Shown here: positions 7,871 through 16,079 of the stretch, piece after piece | Position numbering within the stretch: position 1 is the stretch's first letter | Layout: the number at the start of each line of letters is the position of its first letter | DNA from: Nevskiaceae bacterium | GTDB lineage: Bacteria; Pseudomonadota; Gammaproteobacteria; Nevskiales; Nevskiaceae | Direction: 5' to 3' | DNA: 64,000 nucleotides | Assembly (NCBI GenBank): GCA_021731445.1 | Contig: JAKFXK010000035.1 | Coordinates: 20,044-84,043, forward strand | Position numbers and translations under genes: made by a program | Notes under the pieces: model-generated | Seen by the model: the letters and a program-made list of their open reading frames with translations, nothing else | Database searches by the model: none | Told to the model about the DNA's origin: nothing

Positions 7871-9190
7871 TCACTGTGCAATCAGTCGGCGCATGATTTC
7901 CTCCTCGATCAACCAGATTCGATCCTGCCCCCAGACGGTGAATGCAGGTTCGCCATCGCCCGCCACCAGCCGCAGGGTCGGCACGCCCCAGGAGCCAGCG
8001 GCAATCATGTCCTGCACATTGGCTTCCATCTCGGCTTCCCAATCCTTGCTGTCGAGATGCTCCAGCGCTTTTGCCCAGTCCAGCCCCGCGCGTTCGACGA
8101 TGCCGCGCAAGCCCGACAGCGCTTGCGCATTGACCCCTTCACTCCACACCGCCTGGCTGTAGACGTGAAGGTATTCGAAGCCGCAGCCCTGCTCCCGCGC
8201 CCAGGGAAACAGCGAGTAGGCGCGCAAGATCGGCTTGCCGAACGGATCCCAGATGTTGCCGAAAGCGATGCTCAGCGTCTCGGCCTCGCGTTGTGTGTCC
8301 TGCAGGATGTACATGCCCTTGCGCCGGTCGGCCTTCACGCCACGCATCATCATTGGCAGCACGGGGCGCAGTACCAGGTCAATCGGGTAGCGCTGACAGA
8401 GCGCGGCCACGCGCGCATATGAGAGATGCGTGTAAGGGCTGCGCAGCGAGGGGAAGAACTCCAGCGTCAGGCGGCGGCTGGCAATGGATGCGGCGGGTCT
8501 CGTCTGACGCCGCATGACGCTGGGGCTGATCAGCGCGCCGGCGCGCCGCGCACCCAGCGCATCCAGCCTTTGCTCCAGGTAATGCAGGCGGTCGATGCCC
8601 CAGTACCACTCGCCTTCGTAATGGAACATGCCACCGAGGTAATGGCCGAGCCGGTGGCGCAGGTCGAAGTGTTTCTGCAGGTGCTCTGCGGCCACGGCCT
8701 CGCTCGGCAGTACGCGGCCCAGGCCTAAGGCTTCGAGCGCGGTGGACGAACCCTGGTGCAGTGCCGTGTTCACGCGCATTGCCTGCTGTGCGAAGTCGCG
8801 CGGCTCGTCGCATGCAAGCAGCACGCGGCGAGCGAGAATCAAGTCTGCCGACGCGGCCGGCGCATCGAAGCTGAGGCCGTAAAACGGCGCTATCGCCGCG
8901 CACTCGCGTGTTGCCCATTGATCCCACAAGGCCTGCTCGTGGATGGCGATCGGTGTGGGCCGGGCCACGACCTTTGGCACCAGCTGGATGTCGTAGCGGT
9001 CGAGCAGGGGGGCTATGGCCTGTACCGCCAGCTGGCTGTAAGGGTCGTCCACCTGATGGAAATACAGCACGGTGTGTGCGCGGCCTTGTCGTTGCCGCGC
9101 CGCTTCGGCGCGCAGGCGCTGCTGGGTGCGGCGTGCCGGGTCGGCAAGGCGCCGCATTACGGCGCTGCGGATGGTGCGGATCAGGTCCAT
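7871..9190 (-). CDS. Tandem DsbA-like / HCCA-isomerase-like protein
   Basis: A 439-residue protein with two thioredoxin-fold DSBA-type halves. Each begins with a beta strand followed by a DPYSQLA (near residue 48) or SPYTHLSYA (near 250) motif in place of CxxC. The C-terminus carries a cis-proline-like WGVPTLRL. Lack of redox cysteines and the SPY motif point to the glutathione-dependent 2-hydroxychromene-2-carboxylate isomerase / kappa-GST branch rather than a disulfide oxidase. No signal peptide is obvious. It shares an operon with the TetR gene and diverges from the MBL hydrolase across the 9239 palindrome. Confidence 0.8.
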   Translation of the reverse strand: MDLIRTIRSAVMRRLADPARRTQQRLRAEAARQRQGRAHTVLYFHQVDDPYSQLAVQAIAPLLDRYDIQLVPKVVARPTPIAIHEQALWDQWATRECAAIAPFYGLSFDAPAASADLILARRVLLACDEPRDFAQQAMRVNTALHQGSSTALEALGLGRVLPSEAVAAEHLQKHFDLRHRLGHYLGGMFHYEGEWYWGIDRLHYLEQRLDALGARRAGALISPSVMRRQTRPAASIASRRLTLEFFPSLRSPYTHLSYARVAALCQRYPIDLVLRPVLPMMMRGVKADRRKGMYILQDTQREAETLSIAFGNIWDPFGKPILRAYSLFPWAREQGCGFEYLHVYSQAVWSEGVNAQALSGLRGIVERAGLDWAKALEHLDSKDWEAEMEANVQDMIAAGSWGVPTLRLVAGDGEPAFTVWGQDRIWLIEEEIMRRLIAQ

Positions 9191-9238
9191 GCGGTTTTCC
9201 TCGAAAGCGCAACTTCAGGCGGTGATGCGGCAATTCTA

Positions 9239-9253
9239 TTTACAACGTGTAAA
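9239..9253. promoter_or_regulatory. 15-bp palindromic operator TTTACA-ACG-TGTAAA
   Basis: A perfect 6+6 inverted repeat with a 3-nt centre between the divergent genes at 9190 and 9315. The same TTKACA-N3-TGTAAA pattern occurs at 15960, 17320 and 19974, always in a promoter region of the island. Dyad size suits a TetR-type dimer. Confidence 0.75.
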
Positions 9254-9314
9254 ATTTGTTGCAGGGCAGGAACCTACCCGGTAACGCGCCTGCCATGTAT
9301 CGAGGAGAGACGCC

Positions 9315-10391
9315 ATGTGGAAAAAGATCGGCATTGGACTCATTGCGCTCATCACCATCGCTGTCTTACTCAACCGCACCGTGGGCGACAGGCTGATGCT
9401 GAAGATGATGCAGAAGCAGGTGGTGGCGAACCTTTCCGGTGCCAGTTTCGCGGAGTTTGGCGATGGCCTCAACATCGTGCTCTGCGGTGCAGGCTCGCCC
9501 TTTCCTGATGTGAAACGCGCCGGTCCCTGCGTTGCGGTGATCGCCGGCCAGCAAATCCTGATCATCGACGCCGGCTCCGGCTCCGCACGCAACCTCGCAC
9601 CCTCCGGCATCCCGGCCGGCAAGATCGCGGCGGTGCTGCTCACCCACTATCACTCCGATCACATCGACGGCCTCGGCGAGCTGCTGCTGCAACGCTGGGG
9701 CAATGCCGCGCACACCACGCCGACGCCGGTGATCGGGCCCACCGGTGTGGAGCAGGTCGTGGCAGGCTTCAACCTGGCCTACACGCAGGACTTCAGCTAT
9801 CGCGTCGCCCATCACGGGCCGAAGATCATCCCGCCCGGTGGCGCAGGCGGCGTTGCACAGCCCTTTGACCTGCCCGCGCCCGGCGTCGGCAGCGTGGTCT
9901 ACGACGTGGAGGGCCTCAAGGTCACCGCCTTCGCAGTCGACCACCGCCCCATCGTCCCCGCCGTCGGCTATCGCATCGACTACCAGGGCCGCAGCGCCGT
10001 GATCTCCGGCGACACCGTGAAGTCCACCAACTTGGCGCAGTTCGCCAAGGGGGTAGACCTGCTGGTGCACGAGGCGCTCTCGCCCGAGCTGGTGGGCCTC
10101 ATTGCCGGGGGCGCAAAGCAGGCGGGGGCCGCCAACATCGAGCAGATCAGCCACGACATCATCAACTACCACACGACGCCGGTGGAGGCTGCGGAAATCG
10201 CCCAGGCAGCGGGTGCCAGGCACCTGCTGTTCTACCACCTCGTCCCGGTGCTGCCGCTCAAGCGGCTGGAACCGATTTTTCTGCGCGGGGTGAGCAAGGC
10301 CTACGACGGCGAGGTGACGGTGGGGCAGGATCAGAGCTGGATCAGCATGCCCGCCAACAGCCGCGAGGTGAAAGTGGGCCGCCGTGGCTAG
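9315..10391 (+). CDS. Membrane-anchored metallo-beta-lactamase-fold hydrolase (RNase Z/AtsA-like)
   Basis: A 358-residue protein with an N-terminal transmembrane anchor (about residues 4-20) and an MBL core. The metal motif is LTHYHSDHIDGLGE (HxHxDH). Later come SGDTVKST, DLLVHEA and a terminal LLFYHLVP that supplies the last His. The GDT/HEA arrangement is that of RNase Z-like MBL enzymes, which include AtsA-type arylsulfatases, so a hydrolase acting on a sulfate or related ester is possible. A good ribosome site GAGGAGA lies 7 nt before the ATG. The stop codon lies inside the terminal repeat of the adjacent MITE-like element. Confidence 0.82.
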   Translation: MWKKIGIGLIALITIAVLLNRTVGDRLMLKMMQKQVVANLSGASFAEFGDGLNIVLCGAGSPFPDVKRAGPCVAVIAGQQILIIDAGSGSARNLAPSGIPAGKIAAVLLTHYHSDHIDGLGELLLQRWGNAAHTTPTPVIGPTGVEQVVAGFNLAYTQDFSYRVAHHGPKIIPPGGAGGVAQPFDLPAPGVGSVVYDVEGLKVTAFAVDHRPIVPAVGYRIDYQGRSAVISGDTVKSTNLAQFAKGVDLLVHEALSPELVGLIAGGAKQAGAANIEQISHDIINYHTTPVEAAEIAQAAGARHLLFYHLVPVLPLKRLEPIFLRGVSKAYDGEVTVGQDQSWISMPANSREVKVGRRG

Positions 10392-10648
10392 GGTGTGTTG
10401 ACACATGAATGGTCGCTGCGTTGCAGGTCAAAATCGCGTCAGGCTAGGCGCAGGCCGACGCGAAGGCTGTACGCCTTCGCTGGGCTTATAACGACGCATG
10501 GCCAGCAACCCTCCGGGGCGGGACTGTTTTGGGGCATTGCTACGTCAGCAAGTGCTTCAATACCGACGTATTGCGCGCACTTGCTTCCTTGCACTGCCCC
10601 AAAACAGCCTTCCGCCGCAGCGATCATTCATATGTCAACACACCCTAG
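10388..10648. mobile_element. MITE-like element, 261 bp with 33-bp terminal inverted repeats
   Basis: The 33 bp at 10388-10420 match the reverse complement of 10616-10648 at 31 of 33 positions; both begin CTAGGGTGTGTTGACA. The interior holds further nested dyads: GAAGG/CCTTC around 10460, CTGTTTTGGGGCA versus TGCCCCAAAACAG, AGCAAGTGC versus GCACTTGCT and AATACCGACGTATT. Transcribed RNA would form a long hairpin. No transposase is encoded. The left repeat carries the TAG stop of the MBL gene and the right repeat carries the ATG used by the GST-like gene. No obvious target duplication other than the terminal CTAG. Confidence 0.8.
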
Positions 10649-11816
10649 GCCCCCGAAAGACTGGTTCATCTGGGGTTCCGAGCTTTCGCCCTACGCGCTC
10701 AAGCTTGCACTCTGCTGCCGCTATTCCAATCTGCCGCACCGCTTTCTGCCGGATCAAGGCAGTTGGGCCGAGAACTGGCGCTGCGTGCTGCGGCTGGAAA
10801 AACTCAAGCGCCGCCGGCTGCCGCTCACCTGGCCGGTGATGAGCGAAGACGATGAACTGCCACTGGTGCCGTACCTGTTCGGGCCGGAGGGCGAGAACCT
10901 CTACGACTCCAGCGCCATCGCCGAGTGGCTGGATCACAGCTTGCCGGGGGAACACACGCTCATCCCTGCTGATCCACTCGCCGGTTTCGTCGCGCGCCTC
11001 ATCGACGACTACGCCGACGAGTTCCTGCTCTACGCCGTGCATCATCAACGCTGGAAAGTCTCCGCTCACGACAACGATGCCGGTCAGCGTCTCGCCCGCG
11101 AATACCGCTTCCAGCTCGGCCCCCTGCAGCCATTGATGGTGCGCTGGTTCAGCGCAAGGCAGACGCGGCGCCTGCCTTATCTCTTCAGCGTCGCACCAAC
11201 AGGCTTCCACATCGCAGGCCTGCCGCGGCGTCGCCAGCCACTGGCGCGCGAGGGTTTTCCGCCCACTCATGCGCTGCTCGAAGAGGCCTTCGCACGGCTG
11301 ACGGCGCTGCTCGACGTGCTGCTGGGTGGGCGCAGCTATCTGCTCGGTGAGCGGTTCACCCTCGCCGACGCCGCGCTCTATGGACAGCTCGGCATGAACC
11401 TCGCCGACCCGAGCACCGCGCGCGACCTGCGCGAGCGCACGCCTCAGCTGTATCGCTGGCTGAATGTGCTGCACCGCGGCACGCCATTGCGCGTCGATGC
11501 ACCGCTGTGCATCGACTCTGCCCTCAAGCCCCTGCTGGCCGAGATCAGCCGCACCCACCTGCCGCTGATGCAGCAGAACGCCGCAGCGCACCAGCGCTTC
11601 AAACAGCAAGGCCAGCGACGCTTCAATGAGCGCGCCTTCAATGCCGGTGAAGCGCTCTACGACGGTGTGCTCGATGGCCAGCCGTATCGCAGCGTTGCCA
11701 GGAGTTTTCAGGCGCGCAGCTGGCGCGATTGCCAGGTGCGCTGGGCGGCATTGACCGTGCCCGTGCGTGCAGAACTTGCGGCCCTGCTGCCGGCCGCGCA
11801 CACATTCAGCACCTGA
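10632..11816 (+). CDS. Glutathione S-transferase-like protein, long form
   Basis: About 394 residues. The N-terminus MSTHPRPPKDWFIWGSELSP leads into a thioredoxin-like GST domain (SPYALKLALCCRYSNLP, then VPYLFGPEGENLYDSSAIAEWL, the usual E-S-x-x-I region shifted to D-S-S-A-I). An alpha-helical C-domain contains SYLLGERFTLADAALYGQL. The remaining ~120 residues are an uncharacterised extension. The ATG at 10632 lies within the right terminal repeat of the upstream element; the open frame continues to 10395 but is element sequence. Role in conjugation or isomerisation is inferred only from fold. Confidence 0.78.
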   Translation: MSTHPRPPKDWFIWGSELSPYALKLALCCRYSNLPHRFLPDQGSWAENWRCVLRLEKLKRRRLPLTWPVMSEDDELPLVPYLFGPEGENLYDSSAIAEWLDHSLPGEHTLIPADPLAGFVARLIDDYADEFLLYAVHHQRWKVSAHDNDAGQRLAREYRFQLGPLQPLMVRWFSARQTRRLPYLFSVAPTGFHIAGLPRRRQPLAREGFPPTHALLEEAFARLTALLDVLLGGRSYLLGERFTLADAALYGQLGMNLADPSTARDLRERTPQLYRWLNVLHRGTPLRVDAPLCIDSALKPLLAEISRTHLPLMQQNAAAHQRFKQQGQRRFNERAFNAGEALYDGVLDGQPYRSVARSFQARSWRDCQVRWAALTVPVRAELAALLPAAHTFST

Positions 11817-11957
11817 GCAGGATTTAAGCCGCATCACGCCGGGTGATGCCAATCCCTGCCACAGCCATCTTTACCACTTCGCGTCCGCACCACGCCTGAC
11901 ATACATTGCCCGTGCCGCCGTGAGCGCGGTGCAAATGTTCTTGAGGCAGGAGCCGTC

Positions 11958-14171
11958 ATGCGCTGGATCGCACATCAAGCTTGGGTTGCAACACTGCTCG
12001 TCACGGCGGCACTGGTCGGCTGCGGCAATTCATCCGGGCCGGGTGGAACCACCCCCATCGGCAGCAACCCCGACAGCGTGAACAACACGCCACCGGTGTC
12101 GAAGTTCGATCTCGCCAACCGCTGCTTCGTGCTGAAGACCAATGGCAAGTACGTGGTGCGCGATGCAACGGGTTTCATCGCCAATGGCAGCAGTGCTAAT
12201 GGCGCCGAGGCGTTCTACATGAAGCCTGCAGGCCTGGGCCGCTATCTGTTCTACACCAAGGGCCGGGCGCTGATGACCGGCGCTGGCACCGCCGTGACGG
12301 CACAGGCCACGCCTGCCGACGGTGCCGACATCACGCTCAGTGGCGACAACGGCCTCTACACCGCCAAGTCACTCGGCATGGCGCTGGCGGTCGATGGCAC
12401 GGGGCGTCTGCTGCTGGGCAGCACCGCAGCACCTTTGGTGTTCGAGCCGGCGACGGGATGCAGCGTGTATCCCGAAATGCCTGTGGGCATCGCGGCGGCG
12501 ACATTCAAGAACGCACTCGGCAAGCCGGTGATCGGCTTTGCCGAAGTGCATTCACACATGGGCATGGGTAGCGAGATGTCCGACGGCAGTGGCGATGTCG
12601 GCCCCTCGGCGGGCGGCGTGCTGTACGGGCAGGCGATCAACCGCTTCGGCGTGCTGGCCGCACTGGAGAGCTGCGAAGTGATGCATGGCCCCGACGGCAC
12701 GCTCAGCGCCGAGAACATCATCCTCGACCAGAACCCCACCGAAACGCATGACGTGGTGGGCTGGCCGAGTTTCATCGACTGGCCGAAAAACGATTCCTTC
12801 CTGCACCAGCAGATGTATTACAAGTGGATCGAGCGCGCCTGGAAAGCGGGCCTGCGCACCATGACCATCCACGGCACCACCATCGAGGCCTTGTGCAACA
12901 TCGCAGCGGCCAGCTATGGCGACAAGATGGCCGAGTGCGTGGACATGGAGGTGGGCGTCCAGCAGGTGCAGTACATGTATGACGTGCAGAACTACGTCGA
13001 TGCGCAGGAAGGCGGGCCGGGCAAGGGCTGGTTTCGCATCGTCAAGGACCCCGCCGAAGCACGTGCAGTGATTGCCGAAGGCAAGCTGGCGGTGATCCTG
13101 GGGCTTGAGTTCTCCAACATCTTCCACTGCCGCGTGCAGTTTCTGCCCGGCGGCAGAGAGACCAGCGACTGCGACGAGGCCGAGATCGACAGCGAGATCG
13201 ACCGCGCCTGGAACCTGGGTGTGCGGCAGATCTTCCCCTATCACGATGTGGATTCAGCACTCGGTGGCACCGGCATCTTCAGCTCGGTACTGAACTACGT
13301 GGGCTACAGCGACATCCATGGCTTCTGGAAAACCTATGCCTGCCCGGATGTGGAGTACTTCACCGGCGAGGGCGTGTTCGTCGCAGGTGCAGAGCTTGAA
13401 ACCGCGCCGTTCATGCTGGGCAGTGATCCGCTCAGCCAGGCCATCATCGCCAATGGCGGCGGTACCTTGCCGGTGTATCCGCCGGGTCGTCAGTGCAATG
13501 CGCGCGGCGTGACGCCGCTGGGCAAGTACGCGATCGACAAGATCCTGAAGAAGGGCTTCATCCTCGACATCGACCACGCCGAACTGTCGATCAAGCAGTA
13601 CATGCTCGACGAGGGCGCGAAGCTGACACCCAACTACCCGGCGGTGTCGGGCCACGGCGGCCACGGCGGCATCAGCACGGCGCAGGCCGAGCAGATGTTC
13701 CGGCAGGGCGGCATCATTTATCCGGCGCTACCCAACGGCAAGGACTTTGCGCGCTACATCAGCCAGATCAAGCCGGTGTGGGCGCGTTCGACCAGCCGCC
13801 CGCTGGCAGTGGGCTATGGCGCGGATTCAAACGGACTGCGCACCCTGCCGGGATCACGCGGCGCAGGCTCAACGGCAATCCAATATCCCTTCACCCTGTT
13901 CCAGGGTGCGGGCTGGGGGCCGCAGTACGCGGCGGCGGGCATCGCGCCGCTGAAGGTCGACATGCTGTCGATCCCCGGCGGCAAGAGCTGGAATATGGAT
14001 GAGGAAGGCATGTCCCACTACGGCCTGATGGCAGACATCGTCGAGGAAATCCGCATCGAAGGCGGCGAGGAGGCGACCACGGCGCTCTACAACTCCGCCG
14101 AAACCTTCCTGCAGCTTTGGGAGCAGACGCTCAGGGCCTCTGCCGATGCGAGAACCAAGCCGGTGCCGTAA
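11958..14171 (+). CDS. Exported lipoprotein, membrane-dipeptidase (M19)-like hydrolase
   Basis: A 737-residue protein with a lipoprotein signal (VTAALVGC, Cys23). An N-terminal ~130-residue module with beta-trefoil-like repeats (RCFVLKTNGKYVVRDATG and similar) is followed by an amidohydrolase-type barrel. Barrel motifs are GFAEVHSHMGMG (metal-binding HxH), LGLEFSNIF, FPYHDVDSALGG, ILDIDHAELS and VSGHGGHGG, similar in order to renal dipeptidase/M19 proteins. The ATG at 11958 has a purine-rich GGCAGGAG upstream. The end overlaps the next gene by 26 nt. The true substrate is unknown; lactones or esters as well as peptides are possible. Confidence 0.7.
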   Translation: MRWIAHQAWVATLLVTAALVGCGNSSGPGGTTPIGSNPDSVNNTPPVSKFDLANRCFVLKTNGKYVVRDATGFIANGSSANGAEAFYMKPAGLGRYLFYTKGRALMTGAGTAVTAQATPADGADITLSGDNGLYTAKSLGMALAVDGTGRLLLGSTAAPLVFEPATGCSVYPEMPVGIAAATFKNALGKPVIGFAEVHSHMGMGSEMSDGSGDVGPSAGGVLYGQAINRFGVLAALESCEVMHGPDGTLSAENIILDQNPTETHDVVGWPSFIDWPKNDSFLHQQMYYKWIERAWKAGLRTMTIHGTTIEALCNIAAASYGDKMAECVDMEVGVQQVQYMYDVQNYVDAQEGGPGKGWFRIVKDPAEARAVIAEGKLAVILGLEFSNIFHCRVQFLPGGRETSDCDEAEIDSEIDRAWNLGVRQIFPYHDVDSALGGTGIFSSVLNYVGYSDIHGFWKTYACPDVEYFTGEGVFVAGAELETAPFMLGSDPLSQAIIANGGGTLPVYPPGRQCNARGVTPLGKYAIDKILKKGFILDIDHAELSIKQYMLDEGAKLTPNYPAVSGHGGHGGISTAQAEQMFRQGGIIYPALPNGKDFARYISQIKPVWARSTSRPLAVGYGADSNGLRTLPGSRGAGSTAIQYPFTLFQGAGWGPQYAAAGIAPLKVDMLSIPGGKSWNMDEEGMSHYGLMADIVEEIRIEGGEEATTALYNSAETFLQLWEQTLRASADARTKPVP

Positions 14172-15645
14172 CCGGATATCTGCCTTGCGGACTGCTGGCC
14201 TGCGCAGCTTCTCTGTACTGCTCGCGTTGAGTGCGCCGCTCGGCGCGGGTGCGCATGGCTTTGGCCGGCTCTACAACCTGCCGGTACCGTTCTGGCTCTA
14301 CGGCTGGGGCGCGGCTGCGGCACTGCTGCTGTCCTTCCTGCTCGTGGCGCTGTTCACGGCTTCACCAGGGGCTACAGGGCAGGCTCCGGTGCGCGACATC
14401 AGCGAGGCCAGCTGCGTGCGAGCGCTGCGTCGCGCGCTACCGGCACTCAAGGCGCTGAGTGTGTTCCTGCTGCTGCTCTGTATCGCCACGGCGCTGCTCG
14501 GCAACCGCGACCCCTACCGCAACTTCAGCATGACCTTTTTCTGGGTCGTGTTTCTGCTCGGCTTCACCTATCTCACGGCGCTGCTTGGCAATCTCTATGC
14601 CGCGCTCAACCCCTGGCGTGTGATGACGGCTGTACTCGGCCGCCACGGGCAAGGCCGCCTGCCTTACCCCGCATGGCTGGGAGACTGGCCTGCGCTCGCG
14701 CTGTATCTGGGCTTCATCTGGTTCGAGCTATTCGGCCTCGGCAGGCCGGTGCCGCTCGGCCAGATGCTGCTCGCCTATACCGCGCTCAATGTCGTGGGTG
14801 TCTGGCTTCTTGGCCGTCGCAGCTGGTTTACACACTGTGAGTTCTTCTCGGTGTTCCTGCGGCTGGTGGCACTGCACTCGCCGTTCGCCTATCAACGCGA
14901 CGCCGCTGGCGGGCGCGGCACTCTGCAGCTGCGCAAGCCTTTTGCTGGACTGCTGCAGGAGCGCCCCGTGCACCTCAGCACCGTCGTGTTTGCACTCGCC
15001 ATGCTCTCCACCACCGCCTTCGACGGCCTGCGCGCCACGCAGTGGTGGGTGCGCCTGTTCTGGAGCGACCCGACCGGCCTCGTCACCTTCCTCGCCGGTA
15101 CCCGCCCCATGCTCGCTGTGGCCAGCCTGCGCAGCTGGTACATCGCCTGGGAGACGATCTGCCTCATCGCCTCGCCGTTCCTGTATCTCGGTGCTTATCT
15201 GGTCTGCATCGCACTGGCGAAGCGGCTCACGCGCAGCACGCGGCCGTTGCGTGAATTCGCCCTCGACTTCGGCCACAGCCTGCTACCCATCGCGCTGGTC
15301 TATCACGTCACCCATTACGCGACGCTGCTGCTCACACAGGGCCTGAAGATCGTCAGCCTCGCCTCCGATCCCTTCGGTTGGGGTTGGGACCTGTTCGGCA
15401 CCGCCATGCTGTGGCGCGCGCCGATCCTGCCCGGCATGGGGCTGGTGTGGCACACGCAGGTGGGGCTAATCTTGTTCGGCCACATCGTCAGCGTCACCAT
15501 CGCGCATCGCGTTGCGCTGCGGGTGCTCCCGACGCGCCGCGCGGCGCTGCTGAGTCAGCTGCCGATGCTTGCTTTCATGGTGCTGCTGACCGTCGCGGGT
15601 CTGTGGATCATCGCGCAACCGCTGACGACCGAGTTGATGCGTTAG
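14146..15645 (+). CDS. Polytopic inner-membrane protein, unknown function
   Basis: A 499-residue hydrophobic protein with roughly ten or more membrane segments and an N-terminal export-like stretch ending GAGAHGFG. The AHGFGRLYNLPVPFWLYG start resembles database proteins annotated, on thin grounds, as fenitrothion hydrolase components. I would not transfer that function. The start overlaps the M19-like lipoprotein gene by 26 nt, implying coupling. It ends 4 nt past the convergent small gene's stop. It may be an integral partner of the preceding exported hydrolase. Confidence 0.72.
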   Translation: MREPSRCRNRISALRTAGLRSFSVLLALSAPLGAGAHGFGRLYNLPVPFWLYGWGAAAALLLSFLLVALFTASPGATGQAPVRDISEASCVRALRRALPALKALSVFLLLLCIATALLGNRDPYRNFSMTFFWVVFLLGFTYLTALLGNLYAALNPWRVMTAVLGRHGQGRLPYPAWLGDWPALALYLGFIWFELFGLGRPVPLGQMLLAYTALNVVGVWLLGRRSWFTHCEFFSVFLRLVALHSPFAYQRDAAGGRGTLQLRKPFAGLLQERPVHLSTVVFALAMLSTTAFDGLRATQWWVRLFWSDPTGLVTFLAGTRPMLAVASLRSWYIAWETICLIASPFLYLGAYLVCIALAKRLTRSTRPLREFALDFGHSLLPIALVYHVTHYATLLLTQGLKIVSLASDPFGWGWDLFGTAMLWRAPILPGMGLVWHTQVGLILFGHIVSVTIAHRVALRVLPTRRAALLSQLPMLAFMVLLTVAGLWIIAQPLTTELMR

Positions 15646-15914
15646 CGCACCGCGAAAATGCCGCGCCTGGCCGGCACCCACCAGATCAGGCCGAACAAAA
15701 GCGTGCCGAGAATCACCCGCAAGGGATTGGCACCGCGACCCTTGAGCAGCAGAAAAGCCACCGGGATTTCGAGCACATGCAGACCCAGGATGATGGTGGC
15801 GACCAGCACCGAGCGGTGGCCGCTGTCGCCCGTGGCTACGTGCAGCGCCGCCCAGGTGTAGAAGGCGATGAGACCCACCATGCTGGCGATCCAGAAGGCT
15901 TTGCTGTTGGTCAT
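15642..15914 (-). CDS. Small membrane protein, three predicted TM segments
   Basis: A 90-residue protein beginning MTNSKAFWIASMVGLIAFYT, with hydrophobic segments at about residues 5-25, 36-58 and 66-84 and a HVLEIPVAFLLLKG motif in the middle. The ATG at 15914 is preferred over the GTG at 15920 because GGGAG lies 6 nt before it. The gene starts 46 nt from the palindrome at 15960, so it is probably controlled by it. Family not recognised with confidence. Confidence 0.65.
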   Translation of the reverse strand: MTNSKAFWIASMVGLIAFYTWAALHVATGDSGHRSVLVATIILGLHVLEIPVAFLLLKGRGANPLRVILGTLLFGLIWWVPARRGIFAVR

Positions 15915-15959
15915 GCGCACTCCCGAGCGGTGGCGGCGCAGCGGTGCGCCTGCAAATAC

Positions 15960-15974
15960 TTTACATCATGTAAA
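15960..15974. promoter_or_regulatory. 15-bp palindromic operator TTTACA-TCA-TGTAAA
   Basis: A perfect 6+6 palindrome, differing from the 9239 copy only in its 3-nt centre. It lies between the divergent small membrane-protein gene (15914) and the 19-codon frame at 16018. Confidence 0.75.
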
Positions 15975-16017
15975 TCAATCCAGACAAAAGCGCATCGACA
16001 TTCCCGGAGAAGAACCC

Positions 16018-16077
16018 ATGATCGAGCGCTGCGCTCACGCCCAACCGCCACAAGGCTTCGATCCGCAGGCCTGGTAG
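16018..16077 (+). CDS. 19-codon ORF behind an operator (leader peptide or gene remnant)
   Basis: ATG to TAG encodes MIERCAHAQPPQGFDPQAW. A purine-rich GGAGAAGAA sits 3-11 nt before the ATG, nearly the same as the GGAGGAGAACCC before the FGE start. The palindrome 44 nt upstream implies transcription toward it. The DUF1254 gene is encoded convergently directly downstream (16080). It could be a small peptide, or the surviving N-terminus of a regulon gene whose rest has been deleted. Nothing matches it in my knowledge. Confidence 0.3.
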   Translation: MIERCAHAQPPQGFDPQAW

Positions 16078-16079
16078 AG

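Noticed and set aside
7861..7880. Possible fifth operator near TGTAAACATCACTGTGCA
   Set aside because: The arms are not complementary and it lies inside the DsbA-like/TetR junction, not a promoter gap.
14146..15645. Fenitrothion hydrolase annotation of the polytopic membrane protein
   Set aside because: Only the start resembles such database names; the protein lacks any hydrolase motif and is almost wholly membrane-embedded.
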